NCBI GenBank assembly: GCA_963931255.1
Contig: OZ006972.1
Location: forward strand, 434,001 to 498,000
Source of the DNA: CALUVN01 sp944323595
GTDB taxonomy: Bacteria > Cyanobacteriota > Vampirovibrionia > Gastranaerophilales > Gastranaerophilaceae
Direction: 5' to 3'
DNA: 64,000 bases
Below are positions 36,254 to 45,966 of this stretch, piece by piece. Position 1 is the stretch's first letter; every line of letters begins with the position of its first letter. Below the pieces are notes generated by a model. That model worked only from the letters and a program-made list of their open reading frames with translations. It was not told where the DNA came from and searched no databases. The translations under genes were made by a program, and so were the position numbers.

Positions 36254-37108
36254 TTAATCTAAATTCAAAATTTCTACTTTACCATCTTCACCAACCACAT
36301 ATTTTGTTCTTTTGTTTGTGATATGTCCGGATTGATTCTTCTGTTTTCTTACATTTTTAAAATATTCATAACGGTCATAATAAGATGCATAACTGCTATC
36401 TAAGTTACCAGATCGGGAAAAAAAATGTAATACTTCTTGTTCAAAAGTAAGTTCTATATCTAACGACTTTAGTTTTGAGTCTGCATTTACAGGAAAAGGT
36501 TTGTATGGGAAAAAATTGTTAATTAATGAAAGTACAGGTGAATTATCAGTATTTTTAAATGTTTTTACTATTGCAGAACAAATTAAATTTCCCTGTTTAT
36601 CAAGTCTCAGTAACACTTTTGTTTGGATATTATTTCTTCTATCTACATTAGGCAGAGCTCTCCATTTTTCATGCAAAATACTACTTAAAGTATTTACATA
36701 AGTATTTAAACTTTCTGCCTCTTGCCGGCTGGTATCAGAATCATCTGCGGAAAGATGTGCTCTACATATATAATTATGCAATGGAAGAGATTTTTCTAAA
36801 GCTGTTTTATGTACCGGAAAATCCGGAGTTGTTTTAGGCTTATCCTGGGAATAATTTGAATAATAATAAGTTTCAGCTATATTCTTTTCACAATCAGAGA
36901 TATTATATATATAAACATCCTCTCCATCCGGATAAAATTTCACAATCCCTTTGTATTTGTATAAATTTTCTGTCTTTTCAATACTATCTGTATCCAGCAA
37001 CACCGTAAGTTTGCTATCTTCCGAAAGATTTAACCATTGTTCAGAATGCGCAATATTCACTGTAAATAGCACAGAAAAAATTAATAAAAAAATCTTTTTC
37101 ATATTCAC
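36254..37108 (-). CDS. Secreted protein with TonB-like C-terminal domain, function unknown
   Basis: 284 residues. A signal peptide (about 1-22, with Lys-Lys then a hydrophobic core) precedes a domain of unknown fold. Residues about 135-225 ('ILHEKWRALP...LRLDKQGNL') match the TonB/TolA C-terminal pattern, in which the 'W' and 'G.I/L' elements recur. The tail is basic. The start is GTG at 37108 with AGGAGG about 12 nt upstream; an ATG lies two codons later. Probably periplasmic. No ExbB/ExbD genes are nearby, so TonB-type energy coupling is not implied. Confidence 0.7.
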   Translation of the reverse strand: MNMKKIFLLIFSVLFTVNIAHSEQWLNLSEDSKLTVLLDTDSIEKTENLYKYKGIVKFYPDGEDVYIYNISDCEKNIAETYYYSNYSQDKPKTTPDFPVHKTALEKSLPLHNYICRAHLSADDSDTSRQEAESLNTYVNTLSSILHEKWRALPNVDRRNNIQTKVLLRLDKQGNLICSAIVKTFKNTDNSPVLSLINNFFPYKPFPVNADSKLKSLDIELTFEQEVLHFFSRSGNLDSSYASYYDRYEYFKNVRKQKNQSGHITNKRTKYVVGEDGKVEILNLD

Positions 37109-37165
37109 TATCGTATCAAAGCACCTCCTCTATGTCAATTTCTAACAAATTACGAATTACATATT

Positions 37166-37200
37166 ATAACAGAGGACATTATTTATATGTCCTCTGTTAA
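37166..37200 (-). terminator. Hairpin downstream of lysS
   Basis: A 13-bp inverted repeat (TAACAGAGGACAT and complement) with a short A/T loop lies about 30 nt beyond the lysS stop. It lacks a clean T-run, so it may act as a terminator or an mRNA-stabilising hairpin. Confidence 0.6.
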
Positions 37201-37228
37201 TTATTACATCTAATTTATTGATAATAGA

Positions 37229-38764
37229 TTAATCTCTTTTCTTTAAAGTAGGGAATGCAATTACGTCTCTAATTGACGGAGAATTTGTTAAAAGCATAAC
37301 CAGACGGTCAATTCCCATACCCAGACCGCCTGTAGGCGGCATACCGTGTTCTAACGCACAGATAAAGTCTTCATCAATTTCCATTGCTTCTTCATCACCG
37401 TTAGCCTTAGCAAGTGCCTGAGCCTCAAATCTCATTCTCTGATCAATAGGGTCAGTAAGTTCGGAGAATGCGTTACAGATTTCCCAGCCGTTTACGCGGG
37501 TTTCAAAACGTTCTGTCAGTCTGTCGTTATCTCTGTGAACTTTTGCAAGCGGTGATATGTCGCGAGGATAATCAATAATGTGAACAGGTTGAATTAATGT
37601 AGGCTCAACTTTTTCTTCAAAAATTCTGTCGATTACCTGTCCCCAGTTTTCGCAATCATCTGCATTAACTCCGGCTTCTTTGGCTTTTGCTCTTGCATCT
37701 GTAATTGTGAAAATTTGATTGAAGTCAATGCCTGTTGCTTCTTTAACGGCTCCTAGCATTGTTTTTCTATCCCACGGAGGAGTCAGGTCAATTTCATTTT
37801 CACCGTACTGAATTTTCATTGTGCCCAGAACTTCCTGTGCAACAGTTGAAACAAGATTTTCAATCAATACCATCATTTCATTATAATCAACATAAGCCTG
37901 ATAAAGTTCTACCATTGTAAATTCAGGGTTGTGGCGAGTATCAATACCTTCATTTCTGAAACTTCTGTTGATTTCAAAGATTTTCTCGCTCATACCGCCT
38001 ACCATAAGACGTTTCAGATAAAGTTCCGGAGCTATTCTCAGATACATATCCATATCAAGAGTATTATGGTGTGTAATGAACGGCCTTGCATTCGCACCCC
38101 CTACCTGTGGGTGAAGCATAGGTGTTTCAACTTCCAGAAAACCCTGTGCAGTTAAATACTGTCTGATTTTTTGGATAATCAAGCTTCTTGTTTGGAAAGT
38201 TTTTCTTACATCTTCGTTGCAAATCATATCAACATATCTTTGACGATATTTTGTTTCCACATCGCTGAATGTATGGAATTTTTCCAGTTCTTCAAGTTTT
38301 TCCTTGCTGATTTGTTTGTTTGGCAACGGCAGCAAAGCTTTTGACAACAATTTTAATGATGTAGCTTTAATAGAAAGTTCACCGCGCGGAGTTCTTCTGA
38401 TTGTGCCCGTAAAACCAACGATATCACCGATATCAATGAGTTTTAAAAGTTTCATCTGGTCTTCATTTAAATTTTCCTTATGTGAAAATATTTGGATTTT
38501 GCCTGACGGGTCAACCAGATCAATAAACATTCCTGAATTTCTGATAACCATTACACGACCTGCAACGGAATAACAATCTTCTGTTTCGGCACCGTTTTCA
38601 AGGTCTTTATATTTTTCCTGCAAGTCTGCGGCATTGGCATCTTTATTAAAAGAATACGGATATGGATTTATACCTCTGTCTGCAAGCTCGGCAAGTTTTT
38701 GAATTCTTGTCTGTCTTATTTGTTCCTGAGCGGAAATCGGCTCATGAGTAGTTTGTTGTGTCAT
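37229..38764 (-). CDS. lysS: Lysyl-tRNA synthetase, class II
   Basis: 511 residues, normal for bacterial LysS. It charges tRNA-Lys with lysine in the cytoplasm. An N-terminal OB-fold anticodon-binding domain (about 60-165) precedes the class II catalytic core. Motif 2 is seen in 'RSFRNEGIDTRHNPEF' and motif 3 in 'GLGMGIDRLVM' close to the C-terminus. No domain is missing. Confidence 0.97.
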   Translation of the reverse strand: MTQQTTHEPISAQEQIRQTRIQKLAELADRGINPYPYSFNKDANAADLQEKYKDLENGAETEDCYSVAGRVMVIRNSGMFIDLVDPSGKIQIFSHKENLNEDQMKLLKLIDIGDIVGFTGTIRRTPRGELSIKATSLKLLSKALLPLPNKQISKEKLEELEKFHTFSDVETKYRQRYVDMICNEDVRKTFQTRSLIIQKIRQYLTAQGFLEVETPMLHPQVGGANARPFITHHNTLDMDMYLRIAPELYLKRLMVGGMSEKIFEINRSFRNEGIDTRHNPEFTMVELYQAYVDYNEMMVLIENLVSTVAQEVLGTMKIQYGENEIDLTPPWDRKTMLGAVKEATGIDFNQIFTITDARAKAKEAGVNADDCENWGQVIDRIFEEKVEPTLIQPVHIIDYPRDISPLAKVHRDNDRLTERFETRVNGWEICNAFSELTDPIDQRMRFEAQALAKANGDEEAMEIDEDFICALEHGMPPTGGLGMGIDRLVMLLTNSPSIRDVIAFPTLKKRD

Positions 38765-38815
38765 TTTTATTATTCCTTATTCTTAATAACCTTATGTCAA
38801 AATTTTAGCACAAAC

Positions 38816-38853
38816 AAAAAAAGGTACAAACCTTGGACGGAATGCACCTTTTT
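38816..38853 (-). terminator. Rho-independent terminator of pilT
   Basis: On the minus strand AAAAAGGTGCA pairs with TGTACCTTTTT (one G-T pair), giving an 11-bp stem that ends in a T-run, 23 nt beyond the pilT stop. Confidence 0.8.
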
Positions 38854-38875
38854 ATTATATATTAAACATACAGTA

Positions 38876-39940
38876 TTACTGCAGCAAACGTTTCAACTCA
38901 TCAGGACGTGAAGTTTTTGACATCGCGTCTTCCATTGAGATAAGTTTTTCTTTATATAATTTGGAAAGAGCCATTTCAAGAGTTTGCATGCCGAGGCCCT
39001 GATTCATTTGAATTGTTGAATAAATCTGTGCCGCTTTTGCTTCTCTGATAAGGTTTGCAATCGCAGGTGTAACTATCATAATTTCCTGTGCCATAACACG
39101 CCCTTTTTTGGTTCCGTCCGGCTGCAGCTTTGGAATCAGTGTTTGTGAAAATACTGCAACAAGAGAGTTTGCAAGCTGTACACGAATTTGTTGCTGCTGC
39201 CCTTCAGGGAATACGTCAATGATACGGTCAATTGTTTGCGAAGCTGATGACGTGTGAAGTGTTCCGAACACAAGGTGACCTGTTTCTGCAGCGGTAAGAG
39301 CAAGTGCAATTGTTTCGTGGTCACGCATCTCACCTACCAGAATAATATCAGGGTCTTCACGGAGTGCGGATTTCAATGCATTTGCAAAAGAGCGTGTATC
39401 CATACCTAATTCACGCTGGTGAATAATGCTTTGCTTTGATTTGTGGACAAACTCTATAGGGTCTTCAATTGTCAGAATATGTTCCGCTTTTGTTGAATTT
39501 ATATAGTCTATCATTGCAGCCAGAGTAGTTGATTTACCGGATCCTGTAGGCCCTGTAACAAGTACAAGACCGCGTGGTTTTTCCGCCATTTTACGAACGG
39601 TTTCCGGCAAGCCGAGAGATTCAAACGACGGAACAGTGTCCGTAATCGTTCTGAATGCTGCAGCATAATTACCTTTGTCCCTGTAAATGTTAACCCGGAA
39701 ACGGCTAAGACCTTCTACACCGTAAGAAAAGTCTAATTCCCATTCCTGTTCAAGTTTACGGCGCTGTTCATTTGAAAGCATAGGGAAAAGCAAATTTTCT
39801 ACATCATGCGGAGAAAGTGACGGACAGTCAAATCTTCTTAATTTACCGTCAATACGTCCTGCCGGCTGGAGATTGCTTGTTATATGCAAGTCGCTGCCAT
39901 TCTGGCTTACAAGTTGTTCCAAAAGATCTTCTATCTGCAT
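38876..39940 (-). CDS. pilT: Type IV pilus retraction ATPase PilT
   Basis: 354 residues. A hexameric ATPase that drives pilus retraction and twitching motility. Walker A is GPTGSGKS at 130-137, followed by the Asp box and 'DPDIILVGEMRD' Walker B. The PilT-diagnostic C-terminal 'AIANLIREAKAAQI' is present (AIRNLIRE in the archetype). It tips the 21.8-32.6 kb operon toward type IV pili rather than pure type II secretion. It is 13 nt downstream of a small unknown gene. Confidence 0.95.
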   Translation of the reverse strand: MQIEDLLEQLVSQNGSDLHITSNLQPAGRIDGKLRRFDCPSLSPHDVENLLFPMLSNEQRRKLEQEWELDFSYGVEGLSRFRVNIYRDKGNYAAAFRTITDTVPSFESLGLPETVRKMAEKPRGLVLVTGPTGSGKSTTLAAMIDYINSTKAEHILTIEDPIEFVHKSKQSIIHQRELGMDTRSFANALKSALREDPDIILVGEMRDHETIALALTAAETGHLVFGTLHTSSASQTIDRIIDVFPEGQQQQIRVQLANSLVAVFSQTLIPKLQPDGTKKGRVMAQEIMIVTPAIANLIREAKAAQIYSTIQMNQGLGMQTLEMALSKLYKEKLISMEDAMSKTSRPDELKRLLQ

Positions 39941-39953
39941 TATTTGTTCCTCT

Positions 39954-40205
39954 TTATTCTTTAAAATTTAATACGGCGTCTTCTTCTTCCATTGCAAGTT
40001 CAATAAGCTTATATGCCATATACGCCCCGAGCGCTACTGCTTTAGGATCCAGAGATGTTTTATTGGCCGCCTCAATTATTGCTGTATTAATCTCGGGATT
40101 TTCATCTTTGATGTAATGTATCATTTTTTTACGCCATGCCGGCATATCCTGAAATATTTCAACAAATGCGGCTGCGGCATTTTCTTCCGTAATTATCGGT
40201 ATCAT
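39954..40205 (-). CDS. Small conserved-looking protein upstream of pilT, function unknown
   Basis: 83 residues, helical, acidic at the C-terminus, with no signal peptide or membrane segment. The gap to pilT is only 13 nt and AAGGAAAA lies before the ATG, so the two are co-transcribed. I do not recognise the family. Co-expression suggests a role with PilT or a chance operon partner. Nothing in the sequence identifies a catalytic site. Confidence 0.65.
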   Translation of the reverse strand: MIPIITEENAAAAFVEIFQDMPAWRKKMIHYIKDENPEINTAIIEAANKTSLDPKAVALGAYMAYKLIELAMEEEDAVLNFKE

Positions 40206-40315
40206 ATCTTTTTCCTTGTCATACAGGACTTTTTACCATATTATCTGCGATTATATATTAAATTTTACACGCCGTCTATACATTAGAAAATGTATTTGCT
40301 AGAATATTTTTATCT

Positions 40316-41425
40316 ATGAGATTAGCGGATTTAAAATTATCAAACTACAGAAACATAAAGGAGCTTTCATTAAATTTCAACTCTGACAAAATTCTGATTA
40401 TCGGGAAAAATGCACAGGGCAAAACAAATATACTGGAGAGCATTTATTTTTTGTCTACCCTTAAAAGCCCGAGGACTTCTAATAATATTGAATTGATTAA
40501 CTTTGAAAGCACATCTGCAGAAGTCCACGCTGATATAATAAAATCCGATACGGATATTGAACTTGATTTTGCATATAACAACGAAAAAAAACGGGAATTG
40601 AAAATTAACGGAGTAAAATCCGGTCCTAAAAATTTCAAATCAGTATTAAAGACTGTACTATTTTCAACGAACGATTTGCTGCTTTTGCGCGGAACGCCTC
40701 AGGACAGAAGAGATTGGCTGGATAGAGCAATTTCACAAATTTATCCGGCTTATGATGACAGATTATCTAAATACGACAAAATACGCGTACAAAAAAATAA
40801 TTACCTGAAAGATTACCTAAAAACAGGGAACTCAAATGATACGCTGCTTGATGTTTATAATGAACAACTGGTGATTACCGGAAGCAATATTATATATTTA
40901 CGAAAGAAATTTCTGAACGAAATAGAGAAAATCGCAAAAGAAAAACACAGAATTATAAGTGAAACAGAAGATTTACAAATTCATTACGACTGTTCATTTT
41001 TGAGCGGGAATGAATTTGAGGCAGAAGAAATAGCCGATTCATTTAAAAACGCTCTTGCAGAGCGCAGGCAGGAAGAAATGAGGCGCGGACAATCCTGTGT
41101 CGGACCGCACAGAGATGATATAATATTTTTTATAAACAACAATGAAGCTACAAAATTTGCATCACAGGGACAGCAAAGAACTATTGTGCTTGCATTAAAA
41201 CTTTCCGAACTTGATATAATCACAGAAAAAACCGGAGATAATCCTATTCTTCTGCTTGATGATGTTCTGGCAGAACTTGATGATATCAGACAGAATTATC
41301 TATTAAAGTCCATTAATGAGGAAACACAAACTATAATTACCTCTGTAGATACAGTATTATTTGAGGATGAATTTTTAAAAGATGTGCTTATTTATAAAAT
41401 AGAGCAGGGGAATATTTTAATTTAA
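40316..41425 (+). CDS. recF: DNA replication and repair protein RecF
   Basis: 369 residues. An SMC-like ATPase that helps load RecA at single-strand gaps. Walker A is GKNAQGKT at 30-37. The ABC signature appears in 'SQGQQRTIVLALK' and Walker B in 'PILLLDDVLAELD'. The ATG at 40316 follows an extended -10 (TGCTAGAAT, about 40298-40306) so closely that the transcript may be nearly leaderless. dnaA, dnaN and gyrB, common neighbours of recF, are not adjacent. Confidence 0.95.
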   Translation: MRLADLKLSNYRNIKELSLNFNSDKILIIGKNAQGKTNILESIYFLSTLKSPRTSNNIELINFESTSAEVHADIIKSDTDIELDFAYNNEKKRELKINGVKSGPKNFKSVLKTVLFSTNDLLLLRGTPQDRRDWLDRAISQIYPAYDDRLSKYDKIRVQKNNYLKDYLKTGNSNDTLLDVYNEQLVITGSNIIYLRKKFLNEIEKIAKEKHRIISETEDLQIHYDCSFLSGNEFEAEEIADSFKNALAERRQEEMRRGQSCVGPHRDDIIFFINNNEATKFASQGQQRTIVLALKLSELDIITEKTGDNPILLLDDVLAELDDIRQNYLLKSINEETQTIITSVDTVLFEDEFLKDVLIYKIEQGNILI

Positions 41426-41455
41426 TAAAGCCTGACTAAAAAGCCAGACTTTATT
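41424..41455. terminator. Bidirectional terminator between recF and the converging gene
   Basis: AATAAAG-CTG-CT pairs with AG-CAG-CTTTATT with two mismatches and a 4-nt loop, between the recF stop and the stop of the minus-strand gene at 41482. Confidence 0.7.
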
Positions 41456-41481
41456 AAACCGCTACAAATTTTGTACCCTTT

Positions 41482-44400
41482 TTACCCCTTAATAGGAGGC
41501 ATATCTTTAAAGAATTTTCTATAATTTATGTCATTAAAGTTAGACGCGAATGCTGATTTCATAAATCTGTTTGAAATAATCTGCGGCATAGTTGCATACA
41601 TCTGCTCTGCAGCAGGTGAATCTTCACGCCCGCTTTGTGCGGTTTGTTCAGGTTTTTCTTCGCCGTAGAGAGTTTCTCTTGCTACTTTTTCAATATTAGC
41701 TGAGAAGAAGTTTGATTTAAGAATAAATCTTGCGCCTTCTTTTTTAGCTTCTCCGCCTGCATTAAGCATAGCAATTGCAACTATATTGATTACCTGAAGC
41801 GGGAGTCCCGGAATTTTCAAGATTGCGGAACCGTGAGATGCGGCGATTGTTTTAAGTAAATTAGGACAATACATCGCTATTTTAATATAAGCTTCTTTTT
41901 TAGTCGCATCCGGGAGTCTGTCAATAAACGCGCTCAAGTCTTTAACGCTGTTAAATTTATCAGAGTAATACTGACGGCGTTCTTCTGCAGACATATTAGC
42001 TACATCAGGGTTACTTGCATCAAGATTATTTTCAATAATAGATTCGGTAACAGCTGCGATAATTTGTTTAGTATATGTAGCTTCTGTAGAAGCTATTACC
42101 TGTTGAATATTAGCATTATTTTGCACGCCGGAATTTGAAGAACCGGCAGCAGCTTCGTTAGCAGCGACTTCATTAGCAACACTGGCAGCAGCTTCTATGG
42201 CTTTTGTATTACCGGTATCAATTGACATCTGAAGTGCTTCTGCCTGTACAGACGAATCGTAATTAACGATGTTTTTCGTTGCATATTCCAAGACTTCATC
42301 ATACTGGGATGTCATTAATGTTTCGTGAGCATGCAGTTGATTATCCGCATGTAATAACGGAACTTGGTCTGCCAATGCTGTTTCAAGGTAGATGGCATCT
42401 TCTTTTGCCATTTTAGCACTTGCAGCATGTGAACTTTCAAATAAGTAGCTTTGGTCATCAGCATCATGCTTATGGATAATATCAATACCTGCCTTCATAA
42501 CATTAACATTGCCTGTGGCGTTAGCTTTATCATGCATGTCACGACGGATTGATTTAGCCATACGGTGAGTGTTGCTTGCAAATTGAACTTGAGTTGCCTC
42601 AGAATATTCACTGTCTTTATTTTCAAATACAGCAGTGCCGACTTCACTCTGTTCATCCGCGCTATAAGTACCTTTTTCAGAAGCCTGAAAATATGCTTCC
42701 CCAACTTCAGGACTACCAATTTGCAAAAGTTCTTTAGCAATGGTTGTTTTTTGAAGTTCTCCCAATATATCCGGTCTTGAGAGTACATGTGCGGCAACTT
42801 TACCAATTTCCAGACTTTGCGGATGGTCAGGATGTTTGAATTCTTTCATTTCTAATACAATGCTTGATTCACGTTCTGCATCCTTGCTTTCACCGGCTGC
42901 AATTGTTTTTGTTTTAGCAGATGCGAAATCGTACATTTTTGCTATGTCGCCAATTTCAGGATATTCTTCCTGCAATTTGTACGCAACATCAAATAATAAT
43001 TTCTTTTCATAAAATGCATCACAATTATCCAGCCATTTTTTGAATTTAGCCGTACCAATCTTGCCAACTTCATCTTTGCTTAATTCTTTTCCTGATGCGA
43101 CATCATAAAATTTGCCGTCTTTAATCGTTATACCCAAATCTTTTTTGACATAGGCATAAGTAGCTTCAGTAACAGCTTCTTTATAAACTTCTTTTTCGTC
43201 CTCAAGTGTAACTAAATTATTAGAGATGTAATCTTTAAAAACTTCCTGAAAAGTAGCATCCTTTGACATTTTCTTAAATGTCGAATTTGCTTTATCCTGG
43301 GAATAGTTACCTAAATGTAAATCCCAGCCTTTTTCTTTAAGAGATTTATAGTCATTATATAATTGAAGTTCCGTCTCATTCAGGCAGCTTATATCGCCAT
43401 TATTTTTCTGAATTTTATCGTTTAGGTAATTGAATCTTACGATATCAGTTTCTTCACCGTTTTTGTACATAGAAAGATCATCGCCACTGAACCCCTCTGT
43501 TTTTTTCAAATAGTCCAAAACATTGTTATCAAGTTCTTTAATTTGTTCAAACTTGTTATAAATATTTTCACGTCTTTCAATAACTTTAGAAATTACAGTT
43601 TCCAATTGTTGATTGAAGTTAGCACCTGCGTCTTCAGCCTCTTTACGCAATTCAGAGTACGGACTTGCAATCATAAAAGCCCGTGCTAACATAATTTTAT
43701 CTGTAGATTGTAATTTCTCCCAGGATGGAACTTCTTCTGTAAGCTTCGCCTCTACGCCATTGATACGTGCTGACTGTTCTTCCGGTGTAAGTTTTTCCCA
43801 TTCTTTAGCACCGAGCTTTGGCAGAATATTTCCAAGCATAAAGGCTTCATCAACATTTTCACCATTTGTTATGTAATGTGAACGTTTGTGCCCGAGACTT
43901 GCAAGAAAAGCATCCTGTTCTTCGGTTGTCATGCTGTCCCATTTGGACTTTGCGTATTCATATTTTGCCAGGGATTTAACAAAATATCCGGCCTGCTCTT
44001 CTTTTGTCAAAGTTCCTTCAATGCCAAAATCACAGTCAAGTACTTTGTTTTCGGGATCATATGTTGAAAATTGGCTAAACCCTACACTCTTAAAATCAGA
44101 CTTTATTTCAGTTGATTGAGATTGTGTTTGCGCTGTTACAGTTGCTTTATCAGACGCAGCGACAGGCGGCTGCGCAGGTGTTTCTGTTGAAGGTGCAGTC
44201 TGCGTTTGTTTGGATGCCACAGTAGTTGTACCGGTTTGTGTATTGACCGGTGCTGACTGTGTTTGTCCGTCTTCTGCAGGTGTATTCTTTGCACTGTAAA
44301 AGTCATTTAAGCATTCTGCTAACTCTACACTCGATAAATTATTCGGATCTAAACCTTTTGAGATAATGTATGCTTCTTCTTCTGGTGTTAATTTTTTCTT

Positions 44401-44532
44401 CTCAACTTTTTTTGTTTCTACAACCGAATTAGGCGCAGCAGAAGATTGTACAGACGGTGTTGACTGTGTACTGTTGCCATTTAACATGGCTGTAAAATTA
44501 TTACTTGCTGATATTGAGTCCGAAGTAGTCAT
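41482..44532 (-). CDS. Very large helical protein with Ser/Thr/Gln-rich N-terminus, function unknown
   Basis: 1016 residues from the ATG at 44532, chosen because AAGAGAG lies eight bases upstream; an in-frame ATG at 44574 would add 14 residues. There is no signal peptide. The first 40 residues and a stretch around 95-150 are Ser/Thr/Gln/Ala-rich and low complexity. The rest is charged and predicted helical, with TPR/HEAT-like alternation in the C-terminal half and one modestly hydrophobic segment near residue 935. I recognise no domain. The disordered polar N-terminus without a signal peptide resembles substrates of type III-like secretion, as does the protein at 3055-4962. That is an inference from composition only. 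Confidence 0.75.
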   Translation of the reverse strand: MTTSDSISASNNFTAMLNGNSTQSTPSVQSSAAPNSVVETKKVEKKKLTPEEEAYIISKGLDPNNLSSVELAECLNDFYSAKNTPAEDGQTQSAPVNTQTGTTTVASKQTQTAPSTETPAQPPVAASDKATVTAQTQSQSTEIKSDFKSVGFSQFSTYDPENKVLDCDFGIEGTLTKEEQAGYFVKSLAKYEYAKSKWDSMTTEEQDAFLASLGHKRSHYITNGENVDEAFMLGNILPKLGAKEWEKLTPEEQSARINGVEAKLTEEVPSWEKLQSTDKIMLARAFMIASPYSELRKEAEDAGANFNQQLETVISKVIERRENIYNKFEQIKELDNNVLDYLKKTEGFSGDDLSMYKNGEETDIVRFNYLNDKIQKNNGDISCLNETELQLYNDYKSLKEKGWDLHLGNYSQDKANSTFKKMSKDATFQEVFKDYISNNLVTLEDEKEVYKEAVTEATYAYVKKDLGITIKDGKFYDVASGKELSKDEVGKIGTAKFKKWLDNCDAFYEKKLLFDVAYKLQEEYPEIGDIAKMYDFASAKTKTIAAGESKDAERESSIVLEMKEFKHPDHPQSLEIGKVAAHVLSRPDILGELQKTTIAKELLQIGSPEVGEAYFQASEKGTYSADEQSEVGTAVFENKDSEYSEATQVQFASNTHRMAKSIRRDMHDKANATGNVNVMKAGIDIIHKHDADDQSYLFESSHAASAKMAKEDAIYLETALADQVPLLHADNQLHAHETLMTSQYDEVLEYATKNIVNYDSSVQAEALQMSIDTGNTKAIEAAASVANEVAANEAAAGSSNSGVQNNANIQQVIASTEATYTKQIIAAVTESIIENNLDASNPDVANMSAEERRQYYSDKFNSVKDLSAFIDRLPDATKKEAYIKIAMYCPNLLKTIAASHGSAILKIPGLPLQVINIVAIAMLNAGGEAKKEGARFILKSNFFSANIEKVARETLYGEEKPEQTAQSGREDSPAAEQMYATMPQIISNRFMKSAFASNFNDINYRKFFKDMPPIKG

Positions 44533-44624
44533 ACAATACTCTCTTGGTTCGTGCTTATATCTCATGAAAAACATGCAAAAACGGATAATTGCATTTTAGA
44601 ATAAATTATTTACATTTCTTTACA

Positions 44625-45674
44625 TTAATTTTTCGGATATACAACACCATTCAAAACTGTCACCAGTGAATTTGTTATTGAAGTCTCAAATGCCTTATTG
44701 TAGCCAGTATCACGCAACAAGCCTGCAAGGGATTCAAACAATTCATTATTAACAAGTCTTGCAGTATTTTGGCTAAGGCGCTTGTTAACTTCAATAACTC
44801 CAAAATTTAAATTGGCGATATCCCCGCCAAAATCTTCAAGCTTTATTTGCGCAGCTCGAAGTGCTGATACTTTAAATTCCGGACCGTCTTCTCTTTTTAT
44901 TGTTACAACTTCAAAATCATTAGTACTATCATCCAAATCATATACAGTTATGCGATATTTTCCGTTTTTTGTATTAACATCAAGGTGTCCGATTTCTGTA
45001 CCAAAAGCTTCTTTACGGTTTGCCCCGTCAGCCAGCCAGCTTGTGTTTGGTTTTACATTTTGAAGTTCACAACCGCTTCCCAAACGTATTACACGTTTTA
45101 CGTCTTCAACCGGAATAGCCTTATTATTTTTGACAGACGGTAGTTTACCGTCAACAAATTTTTGTATATATTCACATCTTGTATTATTTGCATCACCCAT
45201 AACAACTGGTTCACCGGTTGATGGTTTTAAAATCAACTGAGGGAATTTCACTTCACCTGCAGAAATACCGTCATCACCTACAAGTTCCAACGTTGTATTG
45301 ACTAATTTTTCTACGTCAAAAGGATGCCCTGTCAGCCGCAAGACTACCTCATCAATACTGTTCTTATTATTTGTCTTACTGTAAAATTGAAATCTGCTGC
45401 GTTCAACAGGCGATTCTTCATAAACAAGTCTTATATTATCTTGATTGTTTGCTACGGTTTCTAAATTAATTTCTGATGAAGAAGAATGTAAACTATTAGT
45501 AGAATTTACATTAATCGGGCTCATAGCGATTAAAACCGCTAATGGCACTGCCTTTACTATTGGTGTTGATACCCGTATATTTTCTGATGCTTCTTTATTC
45601 TTTCTTCCAAAATTTACAGCACTTTTTTGACCATTATGCTGCATGTTTAGGCTTGAAACAGGCATTATTGCCAT
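44625..45674 (-). CDS. Hypothetical protein, 349 aa
   Basis: 349 residues, starting at the ATG at 45674 with AAGGAGAAGG just upstream. The N-terminus is polar with an 'AVNFGRKNK' segment near residues 19-27, then a hydrophobic stretch (about 40-55), perhaps a membrane anchor or internal signal. The rest is mixed alpha/beta with no recognised motif. It lies 92 nt upstream of the 1016-residue protein gene on the same strand, so the two could share a transcript. I do not assign a function. Confidence 0.7.
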   Translation of the reverse strand: MAIMPVSSLNMQHNGQKSAVNFGRKNKEASENIRVSTPIVKAVPLAVLIAMSPINVNSTNSLHSSSSEINLETVANNQDNIRLVYEESPVERSRFQFYSKTNNKNSIDEVVLRLTGHPFDVEKLVNTTLELVGDDGISAGEVKFPQLILKPSTGEPVVMGDANNTRCEYIQKFVDGKLPSVKNNKAIPVEDVKRVIRLGSGCELQNVKPNTSWLADGANRKEAFGTEIGHLDVNTKNGKYRITVYDLDDSTNDFEVVTIKREDGPEFKVSALRAAQIKLEDFGGDIANLNFGVIEVNKRLSQNTARLVNNELFESLAGLLRDTGYNKAFETSITNSLVTVLNGVVYPKN

Positions 45675-45921
45675 AATTCCTTCTCCTTTACTTATTCTTA
45701 ACCCACAGTATTTTTTTGTATGTTATATTAAGGCAAGTGCAAAATTTTTTTTGCTACCTGTCTTTTTTATCATTTAACCCACAGCCCTTATTATATATAT
45801 GTTTTCAGGGTTTGTAAAGTAGTATATACGATATTAACATAACTTTACATCATTTATAGGAGAATAATTTCAACATCGGCTCAAAATCCGACTCGCTTGA
45901 ATTAAAAGTTTGTTTGTTATA

Positions 45922-45948
45922 TTTTACATGTGTGTAAAATGTTTTACA
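45922..45948 (+). promoter_or_regulatory. Operator-like half-site array before the aldolase gene
   Basis: TTTTACA (45922-45928), TGTAAAA (45933-45939) and TTTTACA (45942-45948) form alternating inverted half-sites between a TATATT-like -10 and the Shine-Dalgarno of the aldolase gene. The position suits a repressor or a leader hairpin. Confidence 0.4.
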
Positions 45949-45966
45949 AGAAGAAGGAGAACTCAA

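Noticed and set aside
45910..45966. Earlier start of the aldolase gene
   Set aside because: The upstream TTG lacks a Shine-Dalgarno and would overlap the promoter-like region; the ATG at 45967 has AAGGAGAA and matches aldolase length.
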